Positions 56,748-64,000 of a stretch of DNA of 64,000 nt are shown here, piece after piece; position 1 is the first letter of the stretch; the number at the start of each line of letters is the position of its first letter. The DNA lies in contig JBMDXB010000128.1 in NCBI GenBank assembly GCA_048594885.1, positions 45,003 through 109,002 on the forward strand, written 5' to 3'. The notes beneath the pieces are model-generated. The model did no database searches. It was not told the origin of the DNA and was given only the letters and a program-made list of their open reading frames with translations. Position numbers and translations under genes: made by a program. The DNA comes from JBMDXB01 sp048594885 (GTDB taxonomy: Bacteria > Acidobacteriota > Vicinamibacteria > Vicinamibacterales > 2-12-FULL-66-21).

Positions 56748-58314
56748 CGCGTATCGCCTGTTCCACGCCGCCGATCGGGAAGCCCCGCTGGAGCCTGAGG
56801 ATCTCGAACGGCTGGCGACGGCCGCCTATCTCATGGGACGGGAGGACGACAGCGAGGCGTCCTGGGAACGGGCGCATCGCGCGTTCCTCGAGCGCGGCGA
56901 TCGCGAAGGCGCCGCGCGATGCGCCTGGTGGCTCGCTGTGGGGCTGCAGCTCCGCGGCGCCATCGCTCCCGCGTCCGGCTGGTTCGCGAGAGCCCAGCAC
57001 ATCCTCGACGAGGGACAGATAGAGTGCGTCGTGCGCGGATTTCTGTTGATCCCGTCTGCCATTCAACGCGTCGTGCAAGGCGATCCGGCCGCCGGAGATG
57101 CGCTCTTCAATCAGGCAGCGGAGATCGCCCGCCGATATGGGAATGGTGATCTCGCATGCAAGGCCGCTCAGGGCCGCGGGCGCGCCCTGATCCGCCTTGG
57201 GCGCGTCGCGGAGGGTGTTGCCCTGCTCGACGAAGCGATGGTCGCAGTCATCGCCGGAGACGTATCGCCGATGCTGGCGGGCGATGCCTACTGCACCGTG
57301 CTGGAGGGATGCCAGGAGACTTTCGATCTCCGCCGTGCCTACGAGTGGACTACGGCACTCGCGCGCTGGTGCGCCGCGCAACCCGATCTCGTGCGCTATC
57401 GCGGCGAGTGCCTCCTCTATCGCGCCGAGGTCTTGCAGATGCGCGGCAAGTGGGACGACGCGGCCCGGGACGCGCGGGATGCCTGCGAACTGCTGATGTC
57501 CCGGCCGGCGGCGGGCGCGGCATTCTACCGGCTCGGCGAGATTCACCGGCTTCGCGGTGAGTTCGAAAAGGCTGAAGCGGCCTACATGCAGGCCAACGAA
57601 CGCGGGCGCAAGCCGCACCCGGGACTGTCGCTGCTTCGTCTGACTCAGGGCGAGACCGACGCCGCGGCCGCGTCAATCCGCAGCGTTCTGCTCGACACGC
57701 GAACACAAGCGGCGCGGGCAAGAATGCTCGCCGCGGCCGTCGAAATCCTGCTGGCCGCGGGTGATCTCGAACATGCGCGGGCCGCGGCCACAGAGCTGTC
57801 GACGATCGCCAGTGCCATCGGGGCGTCGCTTCTGAACGCGGCGTCCGCCCAGGCTGTCGGCGCCGTGCGCCTCGCGGAAGGAGACGTCGAGGGAGCTGCG
57901 ACATTGCTCTGCCAGGCATCGGAGATCTGGCGCGATCTGGGGATGCCGTACGAAGAGGCGCATACCTGCTTACTGATGGCCGATGTCTGCGAGCGGCGCG
58001 GCGATCAGGAGGGCCGGCGCCTCGACGTCGAGGCCGCGCGGAGGTTGTTCGAGCAGCTCAACGCCGAATTCTGGCTCGCGCGCATCGGGGAGCAATCGAC
58101 ACGGGCCAGGAGCGAGTCTGTCGGGTCGCTCAGCGAACGCGAGGCTCAGGTGCTTCGCCTGCTTGCTTCGGGCAAGACGAATCGTCACATCGCCGAGGAG
58201 CTGTTCATCAGCGAGAAGACCGTTGCCCGCCACGTCAGCAACATCTTCGACAAGCTCGGCGTATCGAGCCGCTCCGCCGCCACGGCCTGGGCCTACCAGC
58301 GCAACCTCATCTGA
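56671..58314 (+). CDS. TPR-LuxR family transcriptional regulator
   Basis: The 547-residue protein has an all-helical TPR-type region (residues about 10-460) and a C-terminal LuxR/FixJ HTH (SLSEREAQVLRLLASGKTNR, HIAEELFISEKTVARHVSNI, FDKLGVSSRSAATAWA). It lacks the ATPase of MalT/LAL regulators. The start may be ATG 56671 or 56686. It ends 16 bases before a strong palindrome that precedes the oxidoreductase operon, which it may control. Confidence 0.87.
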   Translation: MLHRRMSDIHSLARARRSFERQTWADAYRLFHAADREAPLEPEDLERLATAAYLMGREDDSEASWERAHRAFLERGDREGAARCAWWLAVGLQLRGAIAPASGWFARAQHILDEGQIECVVRGFLLIPSAIQRVVQGDPAAGDALFNQAAEIARRYGNGDLACKAAQGRGRALIRLGRVAEGVALLDEAMVAVIAGDVSPMLAGDAYCTVLEGCQETFDLRRAYEWTTALARWCAAQPDLVRYRGECLLYRAEVLQMRGKWDDAARDARDACELLMSRPAAGAAFYRLGEIHRLRGEFEKAEAAYMQANERGRKPHPGLSLLRLTQGETDAAAASIRSVLLDTRTQAARARMLAAAVEILLAAGDLEHARAAATELSTIASAIGASLLNAASAQAVGAVRLAEGDVEGAATLLCQASEIWRDLGMPYEEAHTCLLMADVCERRGDQEGRRLDVEAARRLFEQLNAEFWLARIGEQSTRARSESVGSLSEREAQVLRLLASGKTNRHIAEELFISEKTVARHVSNIFDKLGVSSRSAATAWAYQRNLI

Positions 58315-58330
58315 GCCAGTACGCAGAATC

Positions 58331-58360
58331 ACCCAATTTCACGAAATCGTGATTTTGGGT
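58331..58360. promoter_or_regulatory. Extended palindrome upstream of the oxidoreductase operon
   Basis: The core TCACGA-AA-TCGTGA (58339-58352) is a perfect dyad. It sits inside a longer imperfect one (ACCCAATTTCACG/CGTGATTTTGGGT, 58331-58343 and 58348-58360, two mismatches). It lies 61 bases before ATG 58422, a good operator position, and is AT-richer than its surroundings. It could also be a weak terminator for the LuxR gene. Confidence 0.55.
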
Positions 58361-58421
58361 AATCCGTCCGATGTCGACGCCCTTCCGCATTGGCTAGTGT
58401 CAGTCAACGCGGAGGTTCACG

Positions 58422-59654
58422 ATGTTCGACGCCATCGTCGTCGGCGCGCGGTGTGCTGGCTCGCCGACTGCCATGCTTCTCGCACGCCGCGGATTCAAGG
58501 TCCTGCTCGTCGACAAGGCCACCTTCCCAAGCGACACGATTTCGACGCACATCCTGTGGCCGCATGGCGCCGAGATCCTCGGACGCTGGGGACTGCTCCA
58601 GCGACTCGCCGCGACCGGGGTGCCCCCCATCTGCCGGCGCATGACGTTCGATGTCGGTCCATTTGCGCTGCGCGGCACGATTCCGGACGCGAACGAGGGG
58701 ATGGGAGGCTTCTGTCCCCGCCGCACCGTGCTCGACGCGCTTCTCGTGAACGCAGCGGCGGAGTCCGGCGTGGAGGTTCGAGAGGCGTTCACCGTCGACG
58801 AACTGCTCTTCGCAGACGACACAGTCATCGGCATTCGTGGCCACGCGAAGGGCATGAGTTCTGTCGAGGAGCGCGCGCGCATCGTCATCGGCGCCGACGG
58901 TGTGAAATCGTTCGTTGCTCGAGTCGTGCGAGCGTCAGCGTACGACGTGCGGCCCGTCGCCGCATGTGCCTTCTACTCGTACTTCAGCGGCGTACGACAG
59001 GACGATATCGAGCTGTACGTGCGAGACCACATCGCCTTTGGCGGTGCGCCGACCAGCGATGGCCTCCATCTGTTGATGGTGAACTGGCCAACCAAGGACT
59101 TTACGAGCGTCCGCGGCGATGTCGAAGGGCACGTCTGGCGCGCGCTCGAGACAGCGCCCGACTTTGTTGCCCACATGCGCGAGGGCCGCCGCGAAGAGAA
59201 GTGGTACGGCACCGCGGGTGTGCCCGGATATTTCCGGAAACCGTATGGCAAGGGATGGGCGCTCGTCGGCGATGCCAGCTACAACCGGGATCCGATCACC
59301 GCACAGGGCATCAGCGACGCGTTCATTGACGCCGATGCGCTCGTGGAGGCGCTCGGTGCCGGGCTCTCGGGCACCGGTGTGTTCGACGAGCCACTGGCGG
59401 CACACGAATCGGCACGCAATGAGCGCGTGCGGCCGATGTACGAATTCACCACGCATCTGGCAGCGCTCGAACCGCCGGCTGCGGCCATGCGCGCCCTCTT
59501 TGGTGCGCTGCGCCGCAACCAGGACGCCACCAACGCGTTTCTGTCTGCGATCACCGGCGCCATTCCGGTGTCCGATTTCATGTCGAACGAGAACATCGCC
59601 CGCATCATGGCTGCGGCGAGTGAGGCAGAGACTTCACCGGCAACCCCCATCTGA
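58422..59654 (+). CDS. FAD-dependent oxidoreductase (geranylgeranyl reductase/monooxygenase-like)
   Basis: The 410-residue enzyme has an N-terminal FAD-binding fold (IVVGARCAGSPTAMLLARRG), the second FAD motif (IVIGADGVKS) and the GD motif (WALVGDASYNRDPITAQGIS). These are typical of p-hydroxybenzoate hydroxylase/geranylgeranyl reductase-type flavoproteins. The dinucleotide motif is GxRxAG rather than GxGxxG, a common variant. GGAGG precedes ATG 58422. It is followed 12 bases later by a small dimeric barrel gene and then a second flavoprotein, so all three likely share one pathway. Confidence 0.85.
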   Translation: MFDAIVVGARCAGSPTAMLLARRGFKVLLVDKATFPSDTISTHILWPHGAEILGRWGLLQRLAATGVPPICRRMTFDVGPFALRGTIPDANEGMGGFCPRRTVLDALLVNAAAESGVEVREAFTVDELLFADDTVIGIRGHAKGMSSVEERARIVIGADGVKSFVARVVRASAYDVRPVAACAFYSYFSGVRQDDIELYVRDHIAFGGAPTSDGLHLLMVNWPTKDFTSVRGDVEGHVWRALETAPDFVAHMREGRREEKWYGTAGVPGYFRKPYGKGWALVGDASYNRDPITAQGISDAFIDADALVEALGAGLSGTGVFDEPLAAHESARNERVRPMYEFTTHLAALEPPAAAMRALFGALRRNQDATNAFLSAITGAIPVSDFMSNENIARIMAAASEAETSPATPI

Positions 59655-59666
59655 GAGGAGCGTGTC

Positions 59667-59966
59667 ATGTACGTGATTCGTGAGGTCCTGCACTGCAAAC
59701 CGGGCAAGGTCCGTCAGATGGCTGAAAAATTCAGAGCCATCTCGCACGCGCTCCAAGAGATGGGGCACGAACCGATGCGCCTTCTCACCGACGTCACAGG
59801 CGAGCCGTTCTGGACCATCGTCGCTGAGGCGCAGGTCGAGAAGATCGATGACTTCTTCGCCGCGGAGCGGACGCTCACGGCGAACGAGAGCGTTCGGAAA
59901 GTGATGGCTGATTATCACGACCTCGTGGAGAGCGGCCGGCGGGAGATCTTTCGAGTTGAAAGCTAA
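59667..59966 (+). CDS. Small dimeric alpha-beta barrel protein
   Basis: The 99-residue product (YVIREVLHCKPGKVRQMAEK, FRAISHALQEMGHEPMRLLT, DFFAAERTL) has the size and pattern of NIPSNAP/ABM-type ferredoxin-like barrels, often helpers or cofactor-free enzymes in aromatic pathways. It lies between two flavoprotein genes in the same operon. The exact family is uncertain. Confidence 0.7.
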   Translation: MYVIREVLHCKPGKVRQMAEKFRAISHALQEMGHEPMRLLTDVTGEPFWTIVAEAQVEKIDDFFAAERTLTANESVRKVMADYHDLVESGRREIFRVES

Positions 59967-59970
59967 AGGA

Positions 59971-61098
59971 ATGACCGATCAGCGACTCGGAACCGTGGTC
60001 ATTGGCGGAAGCCAGGCAGGCCTGGCGGTCGGCTATTTCCTCAAGAAACGCGATCTGCCGTTTGTCATCGTTGACGAGAACGAGCGTATCGGCGATGCCT
60101 GGCGGAAGCGGTGGGATTCGCTGCATCTGTTTACGCCAGGCCGTTACAACGGACTGCCGGGAATGCCGTGTCCGGGATTGCCCTGGGCTTATCCGACGAA
60201 GGACGAGATCGCCGACTACCTGCAGGCGTATGCCCGCGGGTTCGAGCTCCCCGTCCGGACCGGCGTCAAAGTCGACCGACTGTCCAAGGCCGGCGACCGA
60301 TTCGAGGTGAGGTGGGGCGAGCACCGGCTGTTCGCCGAGAACGTGGTCGTGGCTACCGGTGCCTTCAACAACCCGAGAGTTCCGTCATTCGCAGGGGAGC
60401 TGGGTAAGCGGATCGTCCAACTCCACTCCAAGGAGTACCGCAACCCATCCCAGATTCAGAAAGGAGCAGTGCTCGTAGTGGGCGCCGGGAACTCCGGGGC
60501 AGAAATTGCGATGGAGCTCGCTCCCCATCACCGGACATGGTTATCTGGACCGGACACGGGCCAGGAACCCACCCGGGCCGGAAGTCATCTCGATCACCTG
60601 ATCACGCCCCTCATGTGGTTTGTGGCAACGCGCTTGACCGTGAAGACGGCGCTTGGACGGAAGCTCCGTGACTACTTTATCGACCCGCCTCGTGGAATCC
60701 CTCTGGGGCGAGTGCGACGAAAGGACTTTGCCCCGGCAGGCATCGAACGAGTGCCGCGTATGACCGGCGTGAAGAATGGATTTCCCGTCCTCGAGAATGG
60801 AAGGGTCCTCGAGGCGTCGACCGTCATTTGGTGCACCGGCTATGCACCCAATTACGACTGGATTGACTTCTCGCTGCCAAAACACAATGGCGTTCCCATT
60901 CATGATCGGGGCATCGTCGACTGCTGCCCGGGTCTCTACTTTATCGGGTTTCTCTTCCTCTACTCGCTGAGTTCGGCGCTGGTGGGAGGTGTGGGGCGGG
61001 ATGCCGAGCACATCGTCGACCACATCGTTTCCATCCGGACGTTGAGAAAAGAAGACGCTGTCGCCAGAACGACAACCGCTGGGAGGCAGTATGCGTAA
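59971..61098 (+). CDS. Flavin-containing monooxygenase-like protein (CzcO type)
   Basis: The 375-residue flavoprotein has an FAD Rossmann motif (VVIGGSQAGLAVGYFLKKRD), an NADPH motif (VLVVGAGNSGAEIAMEL), the WRKRWDSLHLFTPGRYNGLP block and the FMO-type HSKEYRNP after FAGELGKRIVQL. Members oxidise small organic or sulfur/nitrogen compounds. ATG 59971 is used; TTG 59956 would add five residues and overlap the previous gene. Third gene of the oxidoreductase operon. Confidence 0.87.
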   Translation: MTDQRLGTVVIGGSQAGLAVGYFLKKRDLPFVIVDENERIGDAWRKRWDSLHLFTPGRYNGLPGMPCPGLPWAYPTKDEIADYLQAYARGFELPVRTGVKVDRLSKAGDRFEVRWGEHRLFAENVVVATGAFNNPRVPSFAGELGKRIVQLHSKEYRNPSQIQKGAVLVVGAGNSGAEIAMELAPHHRTWLSGPDTGQEPTRAGSHLDHLITPLMWFVATRLTVKTALGRKLRDYFIDPPRGIPLGRVRRKDFAPAGIERVPRMTGVKNGFPVLENGRVLEASTVIWCTGYAPNYDWIDFSLPKHNGVPIHDRGIVDCCPGLYFIGFLFLYSLSSALVGGVGRDAEHIVDHIVSIRTLRKEDAVARTTTAGRQYA

Positions 61099-61210
61099 CT
61101 GGTTCATGCCCGTAGTAGTCGTGTTTGCGGGCCTCTCGCACGCCGCGCCTTCCGCTCAACAGCGCGCTCCGGTGATCGACATGCACATGCATGCGCACGA
61201 TATCCTGCTC
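61091..61210 (+). pseudogene. 5' fragment of an exported amidohydrolase
   Basis: The frame begins with a signal peptide (VVVVFAGLSHAAPSAQQ) and the amidohydrolase metal motif VIDMHMHAHD, then loses family likeness after about 40 residues; the frame runs on to 61408 as unrelated sequence. It overlaps the end of the monooxygenase gene by 8 bases, so it was once the fourth gene of that operon. Confidence 0.65.
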
Positions 61211-61258
61211 GATCTCCCCGCTGGAGCTCCACCTCCGTGCCTCCCGCGCCCGTGTCAG

Positions 61259-61320
61259 CCCGAAGGGCCTCGTCAATCTTCTCGGGCCATCGCATCTGGT
61301 CGGAGCCAAACATCAAGCGC
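61259..61320 (-). pseudogene. Inverted 3' fragment of an amidohydrolase
   Basis: The leftward strand reads RLMFGSDQMRWPEKIDEAL, the characteristic C-terminal FGSDxxxWP region of the same amidohydrolase family as the fragment just before it, but in opposite orientation. An inversion plus deletion within one gene would explain both pieces. Confidence 0.6.
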
Positions 61321-61354
61321 TTTCGGAGCGCGGCGCAATTCCTTCGCCTTGAAG

Positions 61355-61379
61355 GGGGACGTAAGTAGAGACCGTCCCC
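61355..61379. repeat. REP-like inverted repeat GGGGACG-N11-CGTCCCC
   Basis: Seven-base arms flank TAAGTAGAGAC. The sequence style recalls REP elements near RAYT transposases in other bacteria, but no RAYT gene lies in the window. It sits at the boundary between the amidohydrolase and AraC debris. Confidence 0.45.
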
Positions 61380-61409
61380 GCTCGGAACGGAAGTACAGGA
61401 AAGCGTGAA

Positions 61410-62013
61410 GGCCGGCGCCTGATTGTTCGCTCGCTCACCCGGAAGTATTGCGTGAGACGGCGCACTACAGTTCCCTCGTCGGACCAGTCGCCGAGCAGGC
61501 GATAGACCGCAACTGGTGTTGGGTCCGGCGGATCGGTTCTTTTGAAGCGGCCGTCCAGCGCTGCCTCGAGCCGTTGGGCGATCTCTTCCGGAGCAGTCGC
61601 CTCACTGAGCCCATCTCCCAGGCGCCGTGCATCGTTTCCCCAGAAACATTCCAATCGCGTCGTCACTCCGACGAGCTGCGCACACGATGTCCGAGCAGCG
61701 AAGCCGCCGCGCCTGGTTGAAAACGCAGACCCACTGCGACTCGGCCTGGGCGAGGGTTATGGACGTTGACGCACCGGTCGGGCCCCGCGATGTGAAGTAC
61801 GCCATCCACAACAACGACATCCGCGCAACCGTCCGGGACGATCGCGGAGGCACGCACGATGTCGCCCGCGCGATGGATCCAGGTCGCGGAGAAATGCTGT
61901 AGCAGCGGTCCTGCAACCGCGCGCTCGCTGCAGCCGTGAGCCGCTTGTCCCAACAGCGGGACATCTCGTGGGGATGGCATTTCCGCCCCCCGGGGCACTC
62001 TCCTGGAGACCAT
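61410..62013 (-). pseudogene. Frameshifted and truncated AraC-family regulator
   Basis: The first frame (from ATG 62013 or 61980) shows the DUF6597-type sensor (ASAIVPDGCADVVVVDG, LHIAGPDRCVNVHN, VGLRFQPGAAASLLGHRVR). It then stops, and the match continues in another frame (LVGVTTRLECFWGNDARRLG, EEIAQRLEAALDGRF). One missing base near 61680 explains the shift. The C-terminal HTH is cut after RVSERTIRRR, so only about half of the DNA-binding domain is left. Confidence 0.7.
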
Positions 62014-62290
62014 CCGAACACTATGATTGCGTTCCTGCCCGACGTCGAAGCGGATCACCCGCGGGGCCCAGGTCGTCCGATCCGCCGGAGCCCACGGGGA
62101 CGCCGCCGACGGAGGCGCCCCTCCTGACCTGATGACCGATTCGTTCAAGCCGGCCGTTCGCGGGGAAATCCACATTAGGACGATGACCGCCGATGGCGGC
62201 GACGAACTCGATTGCCATGAGCACGCACGCTCCGGGCTTTCCGCGCGCCGATCACTTCTTCTCCAGAACTGCACATCGCAGGAGCATCCG

Positions 62291-62629
62291 ATGATTACCA
62301 TCGCCCTCGAAACCAACCCGGGTCTCCAGTTCCGTATCGATAGCTTCAACGTCCCGTCCGAATCTCGCGCGGAGTTCGTGCGTGCCATGCAGCGAAATCT
62401 CGCGTTCATCGAGACACGGCCCGGCTTTCTCGGCTACGTCGTGTTCGAGACAGGCGGCCCCACCAGCTTCAATATCGCGACGATCGCAGTCTGGGAGAGC
62501 GCTGAGGCTATCGAGGCGGCGGGCGGACGGGTGCGGGAGTACTACCGCAGTATCGGTTTCGACGCGGCGGAGGCCCTCACCCGCCTTGGTACCAAGGCAG
62601 AGATCGGAAATTACTGTGCGCTTCTGTGA
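62291..62629 (+). CDS. Antibiotic biosynthesis monooxygenase-like (ABM) protein
   Basis: The 112-residue protein is a single ABM/dimeric ferredoxin-like barrel (FRIDSFNVPSESRAEFVRAM, LAFIETRPGFLGYVVFETG, IATIAVWESAEAIEAAGGRV). Members include cofactor-free monooxygenases and heme-degrading enzymes. AGGAG precedes ATG 62291. The 277 bases between this gene and the AraC remnant hold no gene I can support. Its 3' end overlaps a leftward open frame. Confidence 0.78.
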   Translation: MITIALETNPGLQFRIDSFNVPSESRAEFVRAMQRNLAFIETRPGFLGYVVFETGGPTSFNIATIAVWESAEAIEAAGGRVREYYRSIGFDAAEALTRLGTKAEIGNYCALL

Positions 62630-62990
62630 TGGCTTCACGCGGCGCGAACGGCGTGCGGGCGCCCCCGGTGATACATAGCCGCGCGATGCTGTCTCGCCAC
62701 TCGGCGACTGCAAAGCGCCAAAGCGCGCCCCGTGCTGCGACAGACTCGCGCTCGAACCGCAGTCGCATCCACGCTTCGAGTTCCGCGGTTCCCGGACGGT
62801 TGTCGACGTCACGCAGCGGTGGCATCGGGTGATCGCGAACGAAGCTCTCGAACCACGCATTCGTGCGTCGACTGCACTCGGACCAATACTCCACCTCCGC
62901 CGAGCCCACTCGAAAGAACACGATCGGGAATGTTTCGCGTGAGGAGGCAGCCCTTGGGCGTCGTCTCTGCTTGATGTAGGTTGACCACAC
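62577..62990 (-). CDS. Hypothetical protein (possible remnant)
   Basis: The 137-residue frame has a protein-like composition with several Trp and Tyr (VEYWSECSRRTNAWFESF, ELEAWMRLRFERES), but third codon positions are less GC-rich than in neighbouring genes. I do not recognise it. It overlaps the end of the ABM gene by 53 bases, suggesting a displaced stop or a chance frame. Confidence 0.4.
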   Translation of the reverse strand: MWSTYIKQRRRPRAASSRETFPIVFFRVGSAEVEYWSECSRRTNAWFESFVRDHPMPPLRDVDNRPGTAELEAWMRLRFERESVAARGALWRFAVAEWRDSIARLCITGGARTPFAPREAITEAHSNFRSLPWYQGG

Positions 62991-63083
62991 GATTCGTCGG
63001 CCGACCGAGCCGGAGTTCGCCGAGACGATCGAGACGCGAGGAACGCATGTGAGACGGACCTCTCGGCAGCGCTATGCGTTGCG

Positions 63084-63314
63084 ATGCTCACGGGCACGTG
63101 GTGGTACCGGCACGCGCAGGACGGGGACCGTGCCTACTTTGCGAGGATGGGGAATGTCTATCGCGTGGAGATGAGGGGCTGGAGGTTCCCGCTCGTGCAC
63201 GATCCGCTCTCGCTCCTCCTCGAGCGCACCTACGAGGAGACGTTGACGTTGGATCTCCCGCGGATCGAGGGTGTGATCGATGGCAGCGAGATCCCGGTGA
63301 GTCGGGTTCGATAG
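63084..63314 (+). CDS. Small hypothetical protein
   Basis: The 76-residue frame (TWWYRHAQDGDRAYFARMGN, RFPLVHDPLSLLLERTYEE) has the GC-rich third positions of genuine genes here. No family is recognised and no clear ribosome binding site precedes the ATG. It may be the tail of a longer, decayed gene. Confidence 0.45.
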   Translation: MLTGTWWYRHAQDGDRAYFARMGNVYRVEMRGWRFPLVHDPLSLLLERTYEETLTLDLPRIEGVIDGSEIPVSRVR

Positions 63315-63330
63315 GCGCCACGCGACAGCA

Positions 63331-63999
63331 TCACGGAGTCACACCAATGCGGCGCATCATGGGCCCGAAGCGGGGGTCGTCGCGCAAAGCGTCGTAGATC
63401 GGATTCACTCTCAGGCTGCTGAGAGCCGTCGAGTGCTCCGCGTGCGCCTCTTCGAGCAGGGCGAAGGCGGCTTCCCTGTTGCCAAGCCCAAGGTGTGCGA
63501 GCAGGAGCGGCGCGGGGTCCATCGGCCGGCGCCGCCGGAGCTGCTCGAGCCTCTCCAGCGCGCGGATGGCCTGGCCTCGCTGCCCTGCACGCCCCCGGAT
63601 GTACGCCTCCATCATTAGGCTCCAGGGCGTTTCGTCCGAGCCGCGCCATTGCTCCAGATTGGCCAGCGCCTCTGCAAACAACCCTTTTTGTACGAGGGAG
63701 AACGCCAGGATGTAGTGCGCCTGCAGGAAGGTCGGCTCCATGTCGAGCACGGTGCGGACCTGTGCGATGGCACGATCGTAGTCGCGCGACAGGTAGAGGA
63801 TCTCCCCGCGATCGGTCGCGATGATGAGGGAAAGGGGATCCAGCTGCCGCGCGCGCTCAATCTCGGCGAAGGCCTCGTCGAAGCGGCCACGGTAGGCGAG
63901 CAGCTCCGCGTACCAGTGGTGGGCCGTCGCGTAGTTGGGATCCAACTGGATCGCGCGCCGGTACTCCTTCTCCGCGGTCTGCCAGTCCCAGTCGTAGAT
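63331..63999 (-). CDS. TPR protein, C-terminal part (cut by window edge)
   Basis: The frame is open to the right edge and encodes TPR repeats (IYDWDWQTAEKEYRRAIQLD, ATAHHWYAELLAYRGRFDEA, HLGLGNREAAFALLEEA) ending in the typical VNPIYDALRDDPRFGPMMRR tail (quoted at its 20-residue core). This tail is characteristic of large winged-helix or kinase/TPR regulators of Acidobacteriota. The N-terminal domain lies outside the window, so the class cannot be fixed. Confidence 0.8.
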   Translation of the reverse strand: MYDWDWQTAEKEYRRAIQLDPNYATAHHWYAELLAYRGRFDEAFAEIERARQLDPLSLIIATDRGEILYLSRDYDRAIAQVRTVLDMEPTFLQAHYILAFSLVQKGLFAEALANLEQWRGSDETPWSLMMEAYIRGRAGQRGQAIRALERLEQLRRRRPMDPAPLLLAHLGLGNREAAFALLEEAHAEHSTALSSLRVNPIYDALRDDPRFGPMMRRIGVTP

Positions 64000-64000
64000 C

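Overview
The window is a GC-rich, gene-dense bacterial chromosome segment with no rRNA, tRNA, CRISPR array or recognisable transposase. Several gene families point to Acidobacteriota, probably the Vicinamibacteria group: very large Oar-type TonB-dependent receptors with an N-terminal carboxypeptidase-regulatory domain, a VWFA-related protein of the acidobacterial type, winged-helix proteins fused to TolB-like propellers, membrane Ser/Thr kinases next to ECF sigma factors, and sulfatase-like enzymes fused to TPRs. The taxonomic call is inference from gene content only.

Layout. 1-3.3 kb: housekeeping and repair genes (RibD-like reductase, EVE protein, Mug-type glycosylase), a DUF2188-receiver fusion, a small HTH/zinc-ribbon regulator, and a composite palindromic repeat. 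3.3-16.2 kb: signalling genes. These are an ECF sigma factor overlapping a multi-pass Ser/Thr kinase, a winged-helix/FHA protein converging on a protein with two kinase domains and a Cache-like sensor, and exported proteins including an MBL-fold hydrolase, a choice-of-anchor I-like protein, a frameshifted gene and a degenerate serine hydrolase. 16.4-22.8 kb: a tight operon of ECF sigma factor, zinc-binding anti-sigma factor, exported TPR-CHAT protease and TonB-dependent receptor.

22.8-34.4 kb holds the most novel-looking unit. A four-gene operon (Pro-rich lipoprotein, VWA protein, transglutaminase-like lipoprotein, exported protein) faces a divergent paralogue of the transglutaminase-like protein, followed by a small exported protein. 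All three transcription units start next to a copy of the same 42-bp element, always in the same orientation to its gene. Two copies form a 98-bp inverted repeat in the divergent promoter region. I read this as one co-regulated envelope system of unknown function.

34.4-48.4 kb: an S9 peptidase, two tandem Oar-like receptors with near-consensus promoters and a shared 5' leader, two overlapping sulfatase-superfamily/TPR proteins with Thr in place of the formylglycine residue, and a VWFA-related protein. 48.5-55.4 kb: a SnoaL-like protein, a collapsed DUF3626 gene coupled to an amidohydrolase, a secreted beta-propeller, an exported HEXXH peptidase and a winged-helix/TolB sensor. 55.4-64 kb: an accessory zone with gene debris, a ParE-type toxin-antitoxin pair, a TPR-LuxR regulator, a short FAD/flavin oxidoreductase operon and a second patch of broken genes (amidohydrolase and AraC fragments). 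It ends in a TPR protein cut by the window edge.
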